Shown here piece after piece: positions 34,240 to 42,584 of a DNA stretch of 64,000 bases. The stretch comes from Ruminococcaceae bacterium HV4-5-B5C (lineage in GTDB: Bacteria > Bacillota > Clostridia > Oscillospirales > Acutalibacteraceae): NCBI GenBank assembly GCA_900184925.1, contig FXYJ02000003.1:310001-374000 (forward strand). The letters are read 5' to 3'. The translations under genes were made by a program, and so were the position numbers. The notes below the pieces were generated by a model that was not told the DNA's origin, did not search any database, and saw only the letters and a program-made list of their open reading frames with translations. Positions within the stretch are counted from its first letter, which is position 1. Each line of letters starts with the position of its first letter.

Positions 34240-35529
34240 GTGAATATCGCAATAGGCATTATTCTACTGATTACGTTTATTGGATTCGTTATTTACGCAG
34301 TACGCGGGGGGAACCTGATGATTGGGTTCCTGATTATGGCGATTGCCTGGACGGCGCTCGGCATGATCGGCGGAAAGATCACCTGGGACGACGCCATGGT
34401 GAAAATTTTCGAAGGCGGACCGGAAAGCTGGGGCGCCACAGCGGTTGTGGTAATCTTCGGCAGCTGGTTTGGTCAGGTCCTCGTGAAAACGAACATTGCG
34501 GCTACAATTATCCGCAAGACGGTCGAGCTCGGCGGCGACCGTGCGATTCTGACGACAATGCTGCTCTGCGTTGTGACAGGGCTGATCTTCACAAGCACGT
34601 TCGGCGCGGGTGCGGTTATTGCAATCGGCGTCATCGTGCTCCCCATTATGCTTTCACTCGGCGTTCCTCAGGCCGTCGCCGTGTCGTCCTACGTTATGTC
34701 GGTCGGTTCCGGCATGTATGTGAACATGGTTCTGTTCAAACAGATGCAGGGCATTTTTGAAGGCTTCAAATATAACTATAATTACCTCAAGTTTGGTTTT
34801 GTGGCGATGGCGGTACAGCTTGTGGTCGTCCTGATCATGCTGGGCGTCAAACTCGGAGGGAAGAAGAAGGTCCATGCCTGGGCCGCTTCCGCCAGCACGA
34901 TGGAAACAGAAAAACCGGCTCCGTGGTATGCTCTGTTTACCCCCATCATTCCGGTTGTTCTGACGATCGCGTTCAACTGGCAGCCGATTCCGGCCTTCCT
35001 CGTCGCGGGTTTCTATGCCCTGTTTGTCTGCGGGAAGATTAAATCTTTCAAAGAGGCAACACAGGTGGTAAGCAAGACCTTTTATGACGGCGTTGTGGAT
35101 GTCGCCGCCCTGCTCGGCTTCCTGTTCATCCTCCCGATGTTCAATAAGGTTGCCGGTTTCGATTCATTCTTCTTTCAGCAGATTTTCGGCGGGATTATGC
35201 CGAAGCAGGCCCTGTTCCTCTGCATCCTGTTTGCCGTACTTGCCCCGTTTGGCCTCTTCCGCGGCCCTCTGACCGTGTTCGGTGCAGGTGCCGCCGTCCT
35301 GGGGATCCTGAATGGCATGGGAATTTACTCCGCCACAATTCTTTTCCCGCTCATGTACATCCCGACCATCACAATGAACATTTCCTGCTGCCCGACGCAG
35401 TCGTGGAACCTTTGGACAATCAACTACAGCAAGTGCAGCACAAAAGATTTTCTGCGCACCGGCGCTCCCTGGGGCTGGCTTATCTGCGCAATTAACAGCA
35501 TGCTCGTTTATTTTATCTACTGCATTTAA
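34240..35529 (+). CDS. Organic-acid transporter of the ion transporter superfamily
   Basis: The 429-residue membrane protein has about eleven hydrophobic segments and an internal two-fold pattern. Re-entrant-like, small-residue-rich motifs occur (FTSTFGAGAVIAIG and FRGPLTVFGAGAAVLG). It resembles CitMHS/GntP/DcuC-type symporters for carboxylates or sugar acids. A GTG start at 34240 is supported by GGAGGAGG; an ATG at 34192 is in frame but has no ribosome site. Position in a KDG/KDPG operon suggests it imports the sugar acid or lactam. Confidence 0.82.
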   Translation: MNIAIGIILLITFIGFVIYAVRGGNLMIGFLIMAIAWTALGMIGGKITWDDAMVKIFEGGPESWGATAVVVIFGSWFGQVLVKTNIAATIIRKTVELGGDRAILTTMLLCVVTGLIFTSTFGAGAVIAIGVIVLPIMLSLGVPQAVAVSSYVMSVGSGMYVNMVLFKQMQGIFEGFKYNYNYLKFGFVAMAVQLVVVLIMLGVKLGGKKKVHAWAASASTMETEKPAPWYALFTPIIPVVLTIAFNWQPIPAFLVAGFYALFVCGKIKSFKEATQVVSKTFYDGVVDVAALLGFLFILPMFNKVAGFDSFFFQQIFGGIMPKQALFLCILFAVLAPFGLFRGPLTVFGAGAAVLGILNGMGIYSATILFPLMYIPTITMNISCCPTQSWNLWTINYSKCSTKDFLRTGAPWGWLICAINSMLVYFIYCI

Positions 35530-35544
35530 CGGATTGTTTCACTG

Positions 35545-35570
35545 CCGGTTCCCTCACAGGAGGGAACCGG
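35545..35570 (+). terminator. Internal hairpin between permease and hydantoinase genes
   Basis: A perfect 10-bp stem CCGGTTCCCT/AGGGAACCGG with loop CACAGG is followed by TGGCGGCTTTTCC. It could attenuate transcription or stabilise the upstream message. No new promoter is evident before the next gene. Confidence 0.55.
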
Positions 35571-35601
35571 TGGCGGCTTTTCCTGAAGGAGGACTTTCAA
35601 C

Positions 35602-37728
35602 ATGGGTAATCGTGCAATCCGCGTTGGCATTGATGTCGGGGGAACCCACACCAAGGCCGTGGCTATCGACAATGCTACGCATGAAATTATAGGAAAATCA
35701 TCGGTCATGACAACACATGACGCTTCACTGGGCGTGTCTGAAGGAGTTGTCGAAGCGTTCAAAAAATGTCTGGCTGAAAATGATATTAACCCGGATGATG
35801 TAATCTTTATCGCACACAGTACGACACAGGCGACGAACGCGCTGCTGGAAGGCGATGTCGCCGAGGTTGGCATCCTTGGTGCCGGAAAAGGCGGACTGGA
35901 GGGGGTGCTTGCCAAAAAGCAGACCCGAATTCCGGACATCGATCTGGGAACGGGACGCTTTGTCAAGATGCATCACCGCTATCTGAAAATACGTGATTTC
36001 AGTACCGAAAATGTAGAAAGCGCCATCAATGAAATGATGAGCGAAGGGGCTCAGGTTATTGTTGCCTCGAAGGCGTTTGGCGTCGACGACCTGACAGAAG
36101 AAGAAGAAGTGCAGAAAATTGCTGAGAAAAAGAATGTGCCGGTAAGCGTGGCATCCGAAATCAGCAAACTGTACGGCCTGACGCGCCGGACCAGAACGGC
36201 GGCCATCAACGCGAGTATTCTGCCCAAGATGCTCGACACGGCTCAGAGTACCGAGCGCAGTGTGCGTTCGATCGGCGTGAAGGTCCCGCTGATGATCATG
36301 CGCGGCGACGGCGGCGTTATGAGTATCTCCGAGATGAAAAAACGCCCTGTGCTGACGATGCTTTCGGGCCCGGCGGCAAGCGTTATGGGCGCCCTGATGT
36401 ATCTGCGGGCTTCAAACGGCATTTATTTTGAAGTCGGCGGCACAAGCACCAATATCGGCGTCATTAAGAACGGCCGCCCTGCCATTGACTACTCCATTGT
36501 CGGCGACCACCCCACCTATATCAACTCACTTGATGTTCGCGTATTGGGTGTTGCAGGCGGCAGCATGGTGCGTGCCTCCAAAAGCGGCATTGTCGATGTC
36601 GGGCCGCGCAGCGCCCACATTGCCGGCATGCCCTACACGGTTTATACGCCCGAAGAAGAAATTGTCGACCCCCAGCTCGAGTTTTTCTGCCCGAAACAGG
36701 GAGACCCGGACGACTACGTCTGCATCCGTGTCAAGAGCGGCAAACGGATTACCATTACAAACAGCTGCGCGGCCAATGTCCTCGGCATCGTAACCCCGGA
36801 AGATTACTCCTACGGAAATGTAAACTCTGCCAGAAAGGCCATGGAGCCTCTTGCCAGGTACCTCAATATGACAGTCGAAGAGGTTGCTGAAAAAATTCTG
36901 GCCAAGTCGTTTGAAAAAATTCAGCCGGTTATTGAGTCGCTCGCGCTCAAATACAAGCTTGAAAAAGACCAGATGTCGCTGGTAGGCGTCGGCGGCGGTG
37001 CTGCTGCGCTTCTGCCTTACTCCGCAAAACAGCTTGACCTCCCCTACAGCATTCCGGAAAACGCCGAAGTGATTTCTTCCATCGGCGTGGCGCTGGCAAT
37101 GGTTCGCGACGTCGTGGAACGCGTCATCCCGAACCCGAGCCAGAAAGATATCAAGGCCCTGAAAAAAGAAGCCGCTGACCTTGCGATTGCAAACGGCGCC
37201 GTTCCTGACAGCATTGAAGTTCAGGTCGAGATTGATTCCCAGACCTCGCGCATTAAGGCAATTGCCCTTGGCTCCACTCAGGCTCAGACGACCGATCTGC
37301 TGAAATGCTGTTCCGAGTCCGAGGCGAAAGACATAGCGGCCAGGTCCATGAATGTCCCGGCTGAAAAAGTTGAAGTTGTAGCGGAAAACAACGTGTTTTA
37401 TGTGTTCTCAGCAGAGCGCGACGGAATGAACCCGATTCGCGTTGTGGATAAGAAAGGGTTCATCCGGATTCAGCGTCAGAATGGTTCGGCGCTGAAATGC
37501 AAAGCGTCCGAAGTCGGGGACAACCTTGCTAAAATGTGGGATCAGCTTTCCATTTATAAGGATGACATGCGTCTGACGCCGGATGTTTATTTCTGCGCAG
37601 GCGGTAAGGTCCTTGATTATGCTGGTATTATGTACCTTGAACAGGTTATGATGGTCATTGATACGGAGTTGTCCGCTATGGAGCCGGATGACGAGATACT
37701 TCTTGTGGGAGCAAAAAATGATCTCTGA
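35602..37728 (+). CDS. Hydantoinase/oxoprolinase-family ATPase
   Basis: This 708-residue protein has the HyuA-type architecture. An N-terminal ASKHA fold opens with GIDVGGTHTKAVAID (residues 9-23), then IAHSTTQATNALLEG and a second phosphate motif YFEVGGTSTNIGVI. A variable C-terminal region of about 200 residues follows. Relatives use ATP to open lactam or amide rings (5-oxoproline, hydantoins) or carboxylate ketones. The usual HyuB-type partner is absent. The downstream gene encodes a protein with an HELFH motif and overlaps its end by 11 bases, so the two may act together. Confidence 0.88.
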   Translation: MGNRAIRVGIDVGGTHTKAVAIDNATHEIIGKSSVMTTHDASLGVSEGVVEAFKKCLAENDINPDDVIFIAHSTTQATNALLEGDVAEVGILGAGKGGLEGVLAKKQTRIPDIDLGTGRFVKMHHRYLKIRDFSTENVESAINEMMSEGAQVIVASKAFGVDDLTEEEEVQKIAEKKNVPVSVASEISKLYGLTRRTRTAAINASILPKMLDTAQSTERSVRSIGVKVPLMIMRGDGGVMSISEMKKRPVLTMLSGPAASVMGALMYLRASNGIYFEVGGTSTNIGVIKNGRPAIDYSIVGDHPTYINSLDVRVLGVAGGSMVRASKSGIVDVGPRSAHIAGMPYTVYTPEEEIVDPQLEFFCPKQGDPDDYVCIRVKSGKRITITNSCAANVLGIVTPEDYSYGNVNSARKAMEPLARYLNMTVEEVAEKILAKSFEKIQPVIESLALKYKLEKDQMSLVGVGGGAAALLPYSAKQLDLPYSIPENAEVISSIGVALAMVRDVVERVIPNPSQKDIKALKKEAADLAIANGAVPDSIEVQVEIDSQTSRIKAIALGSTQAQTTDLLKCCSESEAKDIAARSMNVPAEKVEVVAENNVFYVFSAERDGMNPIRVVDKKGFIRIQRQNGSALKCKASEVGDNLAKMWDQLSIYKDDMRLTPDVYFCAGGKVLDYAGIMYLEQVMMVIDTELSAMEPDDEILLVGAKNDL

Positions 37729-38392
37729 TGAGCCTTTCGCAATGCGGAAAATGGTGGAGAATCTGTGCCTTCTCAGCAGTGAAAGCTGGGGAGGCTATGC
37801 TTTCGGCCGCGATCCTTTGTGCAACCGGATTGATGAGGAGCAGAAACTCGAATGGATCCGTCAGGCAAACGAGTGCGGCCGGGCCGGGGCGCGGGAGCTT
37901 CGCGCCGGGTTCGAGGCGCATACGGCGCGTGAATATGCAGAGTTGCTGCATGTGAAAATTGAAGAAGAAAATTCCTGCGGCGCAAATGATTATATCACCT
38001 TTGCGTCGTTTCGCGAGCCGGATTTGATTACTCTTTATCTGAGTAACATTGATTCAGCCAGCCAACTGATAACGGAAAATGATCTTTCGGACCTTCTTCA
38101 GTCTGTGGATATTGAGTCTATGCTGATTTTCCACGAACTGTTTCATGTCGTCGAGTCGAGAGACCCCGCGATCTTTACACGGGCGACAAAAATTGTTCTG
38201 TGGAAGCTGGGGCCTTTCAAAAACACTTCAGCGCTTGTCGCCCTCTCTGAGATTGCCGCAATGGCTTTTGCTCAGGAGAGTCTTTCCATCCGTTACAGCC
38301 CCTATGTGTTTGACGTGCTTCTTCCGTGGCAGGCCAATCCGCAGCAGGCGCAAAAGCTTTATCACAGGATTATGGATTTTAGGAGGACATAA
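37718..38392 (+). CDS. Unrecognised protein with HELFH metal-binding motif
   Basis: The 224-residue protein has no signal peptide or membrane segment. HELFH at residues 139-143 fits the HExxH zinc motif of zincins. E178 in ALSEIAAMAF could be the third ligand, as in gluzincins. I do not recognise the family. It starts inside the end of the hydantoinase-like gene (11-base overlap, GGGAG before the ATG) and abuts the kinase gene. By position it could be a hydrolase acting on the same substrate. The open frame upstream to 37658 is not needed. Confidence 0.75.
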   Translation: MISDEPFAMRKMVENLCLLSSESWGGYAFGRDPLCNRIDEEQKLEWIRQANECGRAGARELRAGFEAHTAREYAELLHVKIEEENSCGANDYITFASFREPDLITLYLSNIDSASQLITENDLSDLLQSVDIESMLIFHELFHVVESRDPAIFTRATKIVLWKLGPFKNTSALVALSEIAAMAFAQESLSIRYSPYVFDVLLPWQANPQQAQKLYHRIMDFRRT

Positions 38393-39352
38393 ATGCCGGA
38401 AGTTATATTAATGGGAGAGCCCATGGCGATGTTCATGGCGAACGAATTTGGGCCTCTGGAAAATGTCAGCACATATACCCGATCTTTGGCGGGAGCCGAA
38501 GTGAATGTCGGCATCGGGTTGACACGCCTGGGGCATAACTGCATTTACCTGACGCGTCTCGGCGATGACCCCATGGGAAAATATATTGCAAACCGCTTAC
38601 AGAATGAGCACTTTGACCCGCGTTATCTGATTGCAGACGACCGGTATCCCACGGCAATCCAGTTAAAAGGGAAAGTCAGGGCGGGCGACCCGGACGTCGT
38701 TTACTACCGCAAACACTCCGCCGCATCCCATATGACGGCCGAAGATGTCGATCGTATTGATTTCAGCGGCGTTCGGCATGTCCATGTTACGGGCATCCCT
38801 CCGGCGCTTTCTCAAAGCTGCCGTGAAGCGACTTATCATCTTATTGAGTGTGCGAGAAAACACAATGCCTCTCTGTCATTTGATCCGAATCTCCGCATTT
38901 CCCTTTGGGAAAACAGGGAAACGATGATTCGCGTGATCAATGAACTTGCTTCAAAATGCGACATGGTATTACCGGGCGCAGAGGAAGGCAAAATTTTGAC
39001 CGGAAGCGACGACCCGGAAAAAATTGCGGATTTTTACCAAAACCTCGGGGTGAAGAGCGTCATTGTCAAAATCGGGAAAAACGGTGCTTATGTGCGCGAC
39101 GGGGCAGCGGGCTATTCCTTAAAAACATTTCCCGTGCCGCGCGAGAAAATCGTGGATACGGTGGGGGCAGGCGACGGCTTTGCAGTCGGCGTAATCAGCG
39201 GAAAGCTGGAAGGGCTGTCGCTGCGTGACTCGGTCGTTCGCGGCAATGCAATCGGCTCTATTCAGGTGGAAAACGTCAGCGACAACGAGGGTCTTCCTAC
39301 CCCGGAGGATCTGAAGCGTTTTTATGCGGAATATGAGGCGTTTCAGCCATGA
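38393..39352 (+). CDS. PfkB-family sugar kinase (KDG kinase-like)
   Basis: The 319-residue ribokinase-family protein has an N-terminal sugar-binding YTRSLAGAEVNVGIGLTRLG and the family's FDPNLR segment. The catalytic DTVGAGDGFAVG is near residue 255. The full pattern is that of 2-keto-3-deoxygluconate kinases (KdgK). Together with the KDPG aldolase at the end of the operon it would convert KDG to pyruvate and glyceraldehyde-3-phosphate. AGGAGG lies just before the ATG. Confidence 0.88.
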   Translation: MPEVILMGEPMAMFMANEFGPLENVSTYTRSLAGAEVNVGIGLTRLGHNCIYLTRLGDDPMGKYIANRLQNEHFDPRYLIADDRYPTAIQLKGKVRAGDPDVVYYRKHSAASHMTAEDVDRIDFSGVRHVHVTGIPPALSQSCREATYHLIECARKHNASLSFDPNLRISLWENRETMIRVINELASKCDMVLPGAEEGKILTGSDDPEKIADFYQNLGVKSVIVKIGKNGAYVRDGAAGYSLKTFPVPREKIVDTVGAGDGFAVGVISGKLEGLSLRDSVVRGNAIGSIQVENVSDNEGLPTPEDLKRFYAEYEAFQP

Positions 39353-39969
39353 AAATTCAGTTGGCGATTGACCGCGTTTCGCTGGAAGAGGCAAATCGGC
39401 TGGCGGCAGAAGTTGGCCCGCTTGTGGACATCGTGGAGGTCGGCACCTCGCTCATCAAGGAATTCGGAGTTTTCAGTGTCGCCTCTGTAAAGAAAAGCTG
39501 CCCCAATACGGCTGTACTGGCTGATCTGAAAACGATGGACGAGGGAACGTACGAATTCCGCTGTGCTTACCGCAGCGGCGCCGACATTGCAACCGTAATG
39601 GGCGGCGCGTCGCTGCCGACAATCCTGGCATGCGCGCAGGTTGCGCGGAATGAAAACCGCGATTATATGATCGACCTGATGGAAATTTCGGAAGAGAAAA
39701 TAGCCGTGCTGACGAAGGAATTCCCCGATGCCGTGTTTTGCGTGCATCTCCCTGCGGACCGGTTCGGCGCGGGGCTGAAGGATCTCCTTGAACAGGTTCG
39801 GCAGCCTTTACAGGACGCAAAACGTCTGGCTCTTGCGGGCGGAATTACTCTCGATGCCATGGGCCAGCTGGATAAAAGCCGTTTTGAAATTGCCATCGTT
39901 GGGGGCGCAATCACAAAAGCGCAGAATCCTGTGGAAAGCGCCCGGGAATTTTGCAGGCTCGCGAAATAA
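39349..39969 (+). CDS. hxlA: 3-hexulose-6-phosphate synthase-like decarboxylase (OMPDC superfamily)
   Basis: The 206-residue protein belongs to the OMP decarboxylase superfamily. It carries DxKxxD (D59, K61, D64 in LADLKTMD) and an early VDIVEVGT segment close to HxlA. It has AGGI and IVGGAIT phosphate-binding ends. HxlA makes hexulose-6-phosphate from formaldehyde and ribulose-5-phosphate, or runs in reverse. The related UlaD decarboxylates 3-keto-L-gulonate-6-phosphate. The central region (MIDLMEISEE, VCVHLPADRFGAG) differs from classic HxlA, so a new substrate is possible. It overlaps the kinase stop by four bases. Confidence 0.8.
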   Translation: MKIQLAIDRVSLEEANRLAAEVGPLVDIVEVGTSLIKEFGVFSVASVKKSCPNTAVLADLKTMDEGTYEFRCAYRSGADIATVMGGASLPTILACAQVARNENRDYMIDLMEISEEKIAVLTKEFPDAVFCVHLPADRFGAGLKDLLEQVRQPLQDAKRLALAGGITLDAMGQLDKSRFEIAIVGGAITKAQNPVESAREFCRLAK

Positions 39970-39989
39970 TCTCCGGAGGAAGACAGTAC

Positions 39990-40529
39990 ATGGATATATT
40001 AGAAACAGCAATGCAGGAAATCAATGGCGTGCTTGAAAAGGTCAGCAGAACCGAGCTTGACGCGGCGGTCGGGTTTATTCAGAGCGGCAGGCGCATTTTT
40101 GTTGATGGCGAAGGACGTTCCGGCCTCATGGCGAAAGGCTTTGCCATGAGGCTGATGCATTTGAACTATACCGTTTTTGTAACAGGGGAAACCATCACCC
40201 CGGCCTTAAAGAAGGATGATGTTTTCATTGCCGTTTCCGGTTCGGGGGAAAGCGGCAACGTTGTGGCAGATACCCGGAAGGCGGCCGCGGCGGGATGCCG
40301 CGTTTTGGCGGTGACCGGCAAGCCGGGGTCGACACTGGCTTCCCTTGCTTCCTGTGTGCTGACGGTTCCCGGAACGGTAAAAGGAGACGCGGGGAGCGGC
40401 AGGGCGTCGGTACAGCTTCTGAGTTCTCTGTTTGACCAGTGCCTGCACATTACGCTGGATGCCGTCTGCTGGCTTGTCAGCCGCAGAGACGGACTGTCGA
40501 ACGAAAAGGCGACGCAAAATCACTGGTGA
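39990..40529 (+). CDS. hxlB: 6-phospho-3-hexuloisomerase-like SIS protein
   Basis: The 179-residue protein is a SIS-domain sugar isomerase with the PHI pattern: an early IFVDGEGRSGLMAKGFAMRLMHL, then VSGSGES and VLAVTGKPGSTLA, and a C-terminal segment ending NEKATQNHW. PHI converts hexulose-6-phosphate to fructose-6-phosphate and is the usual partner of HxlA, which lies just upstream. CGGAGGA precedes the ATG. Confidence 0.86.
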   Translation: MDILETAMQEINGVLEKVSRTELDAAVGFIQSGRRIFVDGEGRSGLMAKGFAMRLMHLNYTVFVTGETITPALKKDDVFIAVSGSGESGNVVADTRKAAAAGCRVLAVTGKPGSTLASLASCVLTVPGTVKGDAGSGRASVQLLSSLFDQCLHITLDAVCWLVSRRDGLSNEKATQNHW

Positions 40530-40604
40530 AAACAGGCTTCGGGGAATGCTGATGCGTCAGGTTTACACTGTGTTTGCAGTGAGGCTGCGGGAGGACCGAA
40601 AACA

Positions 40605-41597
40605 ATGACCACATTTGCTGTAATCGGCACAAACTTTATTACGGAACGCTTTCTGACTGCTGCGAAAGAATGCCCGGCTTTTCAGCTTGGGACCGTTTAT
40701 TCCCGCAGTCTCGAACGGGCGCGCACCTTTGCGGACCGGTGGGGGGCTTCCGACGTCTGTGACTCACTCGATGCCCTCTGCAGCTCACCGTCGGTGGAGG
40801 CGGTGTATGTGGCGAGCCCGAACGTTCTCCATGCGCCGCAGGCGATTCAGCTTCTGCGGGCAGGAAAGCATGTCCTGTGCGAAAAACCGGTGGCTCCGAG
40901 CGCCGCTGCTCTCGAAAAAATGATTCTCGCCGCAAAAGAAGGCGGCGCTCTGCTGCTGGAAGCGATGCGGCCGGCCTTTGCACCGTCTGTTCGTGTCATT
41001 CGGGAAAACATGGAACGGCTTGGGCCAATCCGCCGCATTGTGATTCCATATTGCCAGTATTCGTCACGGTATGATAAGTTTAAAGCCGGAATTCGGGAAA
41101 ATGCATTTGACCCGGCTCTGTGCAACGGCGCGCTGATGGATATCGGCGTTTACTGCGTCAACCTCATGATCCTTCTGGCTGGCAGGCCGAAGTCCGTTCT
41201 TGCGAGCGGGTATTTTTTGGAGGATTCCATTGATGCCTACGGCTCGGTGATCGCGGATTATGACGGAATGTCTGCGCAGCTGATGTACTCGAAAATCAAC
41301 AACAACGTTTCGCAGTGTGAGATTGAAGGGGAAAAAGGCAGTCTTGTATTTGGCCCCATGCCCGTTCCCCGAACTGCAAAAATTCACTGGAACAATGGGG
41401 AAGAAGAGATTTTGGACCTTGGGGTGGGGCAGCACGACATGCGTTACGAGCTGGAGTGTTTTCTCGCTTTTCTGAATGACCCTTCTCAGGCATTGCCCTA
41501 TCAGCACAATTCACATCTTGCTTTGCAGGTGATGGATGAGATTCGGCATCAGGTGGGAATCAGTTTTGAACGCCGCAAGGAACACACCAAACCTTAA
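40605..41597 (+). CDS. Gfo/Idh/MocA-family oxidoreductase
   Basis: The 330-residue protein has an N-terminal Rossmann fold (VIGTNFITERFL) followed by VYVASPNVLHAPQA and the catalytic HVLCEKPVAP (Lys). A C-terminal alpha/beta domain holds DIGVYCVNLM, whose Asp fits the family's second catalytic site. It would use NAD(P) to oxidise or reduce a sugar, sugar acid or inositol-like compound. The substrate is not known. GGGAGG lies 11 bases before the ATG. The 75-base gap upstream contains a small CACTG/CAGTG repeat. Confidence 0.9.
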   Translation: MTTFAVIGTNFITERFLTAAKECPAFQLGTVYSRSLERARTFADRWGASDVCDSLDALCSSPSVEAVYVASPNVLHAPQAIQLLRAGKHVLCEKPVAPSAAALEKMILAAKEGGALLLEAMRPAFAPSVRVIRENMERLGPIRRIVIPYCQYSSRYDKFKAGIRENAFDPALCNGALMDIGVYCVNLMILLAGRPKSVLASGYFLEDSIDAYGSVIADYDGMSAQLMYSKINNNVSQCEIEGEKGSLVFGPMPVPRTAKIHWNNGEEEILDLGVGQHDMRYELECFLAFLNDPSQALPYQHNSHLALQVMDEIRHQVGISFERRKEHTKP

Positions 41598-41660
41598 GGG
41601 TTTCCCGAAAAGCAGGAGGCTGCTTTCACAGCCGTAGAAATGAAAGGAGAAACAACGGGA

Positions 41661-42293
41661 ATGGAAACAGATCTTTATCAGTGTCTGAAAAAAGAAAAGA
41701 TCGTCCCGGTAATCAAAATAAACGATCCCGGTCAGGCTGTCGGCATGGCGCGTGCCTTGCTGGCAGGCGGCCTTTCTTCGGCCGAAATAACATTCCGGTC
41801 CGCAGCCGCGGAGGAGTCCATTCGAATTCTTACGAGGGAAGTCCCCGAATTGGTGGTCTGCGCGGGCACGGTTCTAAATGTTGAAACAGCCCGGAAGGCG
41901 ATTCAGGCGGGTGCGAGGGGAATTATCAGTCCCGGAACAAACCCTGAAGTTGTTGCATTTTGTCTGGCAGATGGTGTCCCTGTTATTCCGGGGTGCATGA
42001 CTCCGACGGAAATCGAAGCCAATATGCGTATGGGGCTTAAAGCGGTGAAGTTCTTCCCGGCGGAACCTGCGGGCGGAGTAAAAATGCTGAAAGCGTTTGC
42101 AGGACCCTATGCTGGGGTTCAGTTTATGCCGACCGGCGGAATTAATCTGGCTAATTTGAAAAGTTACCTTGAACTGCCGAATGTCTTTTGCTGCGGCGGA
42201 TCGTGGATCGTGCCGGAAAAGGAACTTGACCGGGGCGATTTTGCACTGATTCAGGAGAACGCCCGTTTGGCGGCAAATCAGGCTAATTGCTGA
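41661..42293 (+). CDS. eda: KDPG/KHG aldolase
   Basis: The 210-residue class I aldolase cleaves 2-keto-3-deoxy-6-phosphogluconate to pyruvate and glyceraldehyde-3-phosphate. The Schiff-base lysine is K130 (GLKAVKFFPAE) and the catalytic Glu is E42 (AEITFR). The conserved GTVLN and PTGGI phosphate site are present. I start at the ATG at 41661, which has AAAGGAG upstream; the ATG at 41640 has no ribosome site and would add an atypical extension. It is the last gene of the operon and is followed by a strong terminator. Confidence 0.94.
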   Translation: METDLYQCLKKEKIVPVIKINDPGQAVGMARALLAGGLSSAEITFRSAAAEESIRILTREVPELVVCAGTVLNVETARKAIQAGARGIISPGTNPEVVAFCLADGVPVIPGCMTPTEIEANMRMGLKAVKFFPAEPAGGVKMLKAFAGPYAGVQFMPTGGINLANLKSYLELPNVFCCGGSWIVPEKELDRGDFALIQENARLAANQANC

Positions 42294-42325
42294 ACTCATT
42301 TTAAATTGAATCATTCCGATCAAAA

Positions 42326-42363
42326 GGGCACCCGGAAATTACAGAATTTCCGGGTGCCCTTTT
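42326..42363 (+). terminator. Strong terminator of the catabolic operon
   Basis: A perfect 15-bp stem (42326-42340 with 42345-42359, loop ACAG) is followed by TTTT. The stem core CCCGGAAAT/ATTTCCGGG is shared with the terminator at 27190-27213. The remaining 220 bases to the next gene hold no convincing feature. Confidence 0.92.
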
Positions 42364-42584
42364 ACGGTGACAGTTTCAGAATACCGGAACAGCGGAGCGT
42401 TTTGTGAGCATGGGCTTCTGTTTGCTGTCAGTCGCTTTCACAGTCCTGCTGCATCGCAGACTGGTTCGAAAGTGCGAGACTGGTTGAGCCCGGAAAGCGA
42501 GAAAATTCTTTGACGTGAAAAATTGCGCGGGACAGTTTTGCACTGCGTCCCGCGGAATTTTTTTGCCGATTGCTTCCGGTAATA

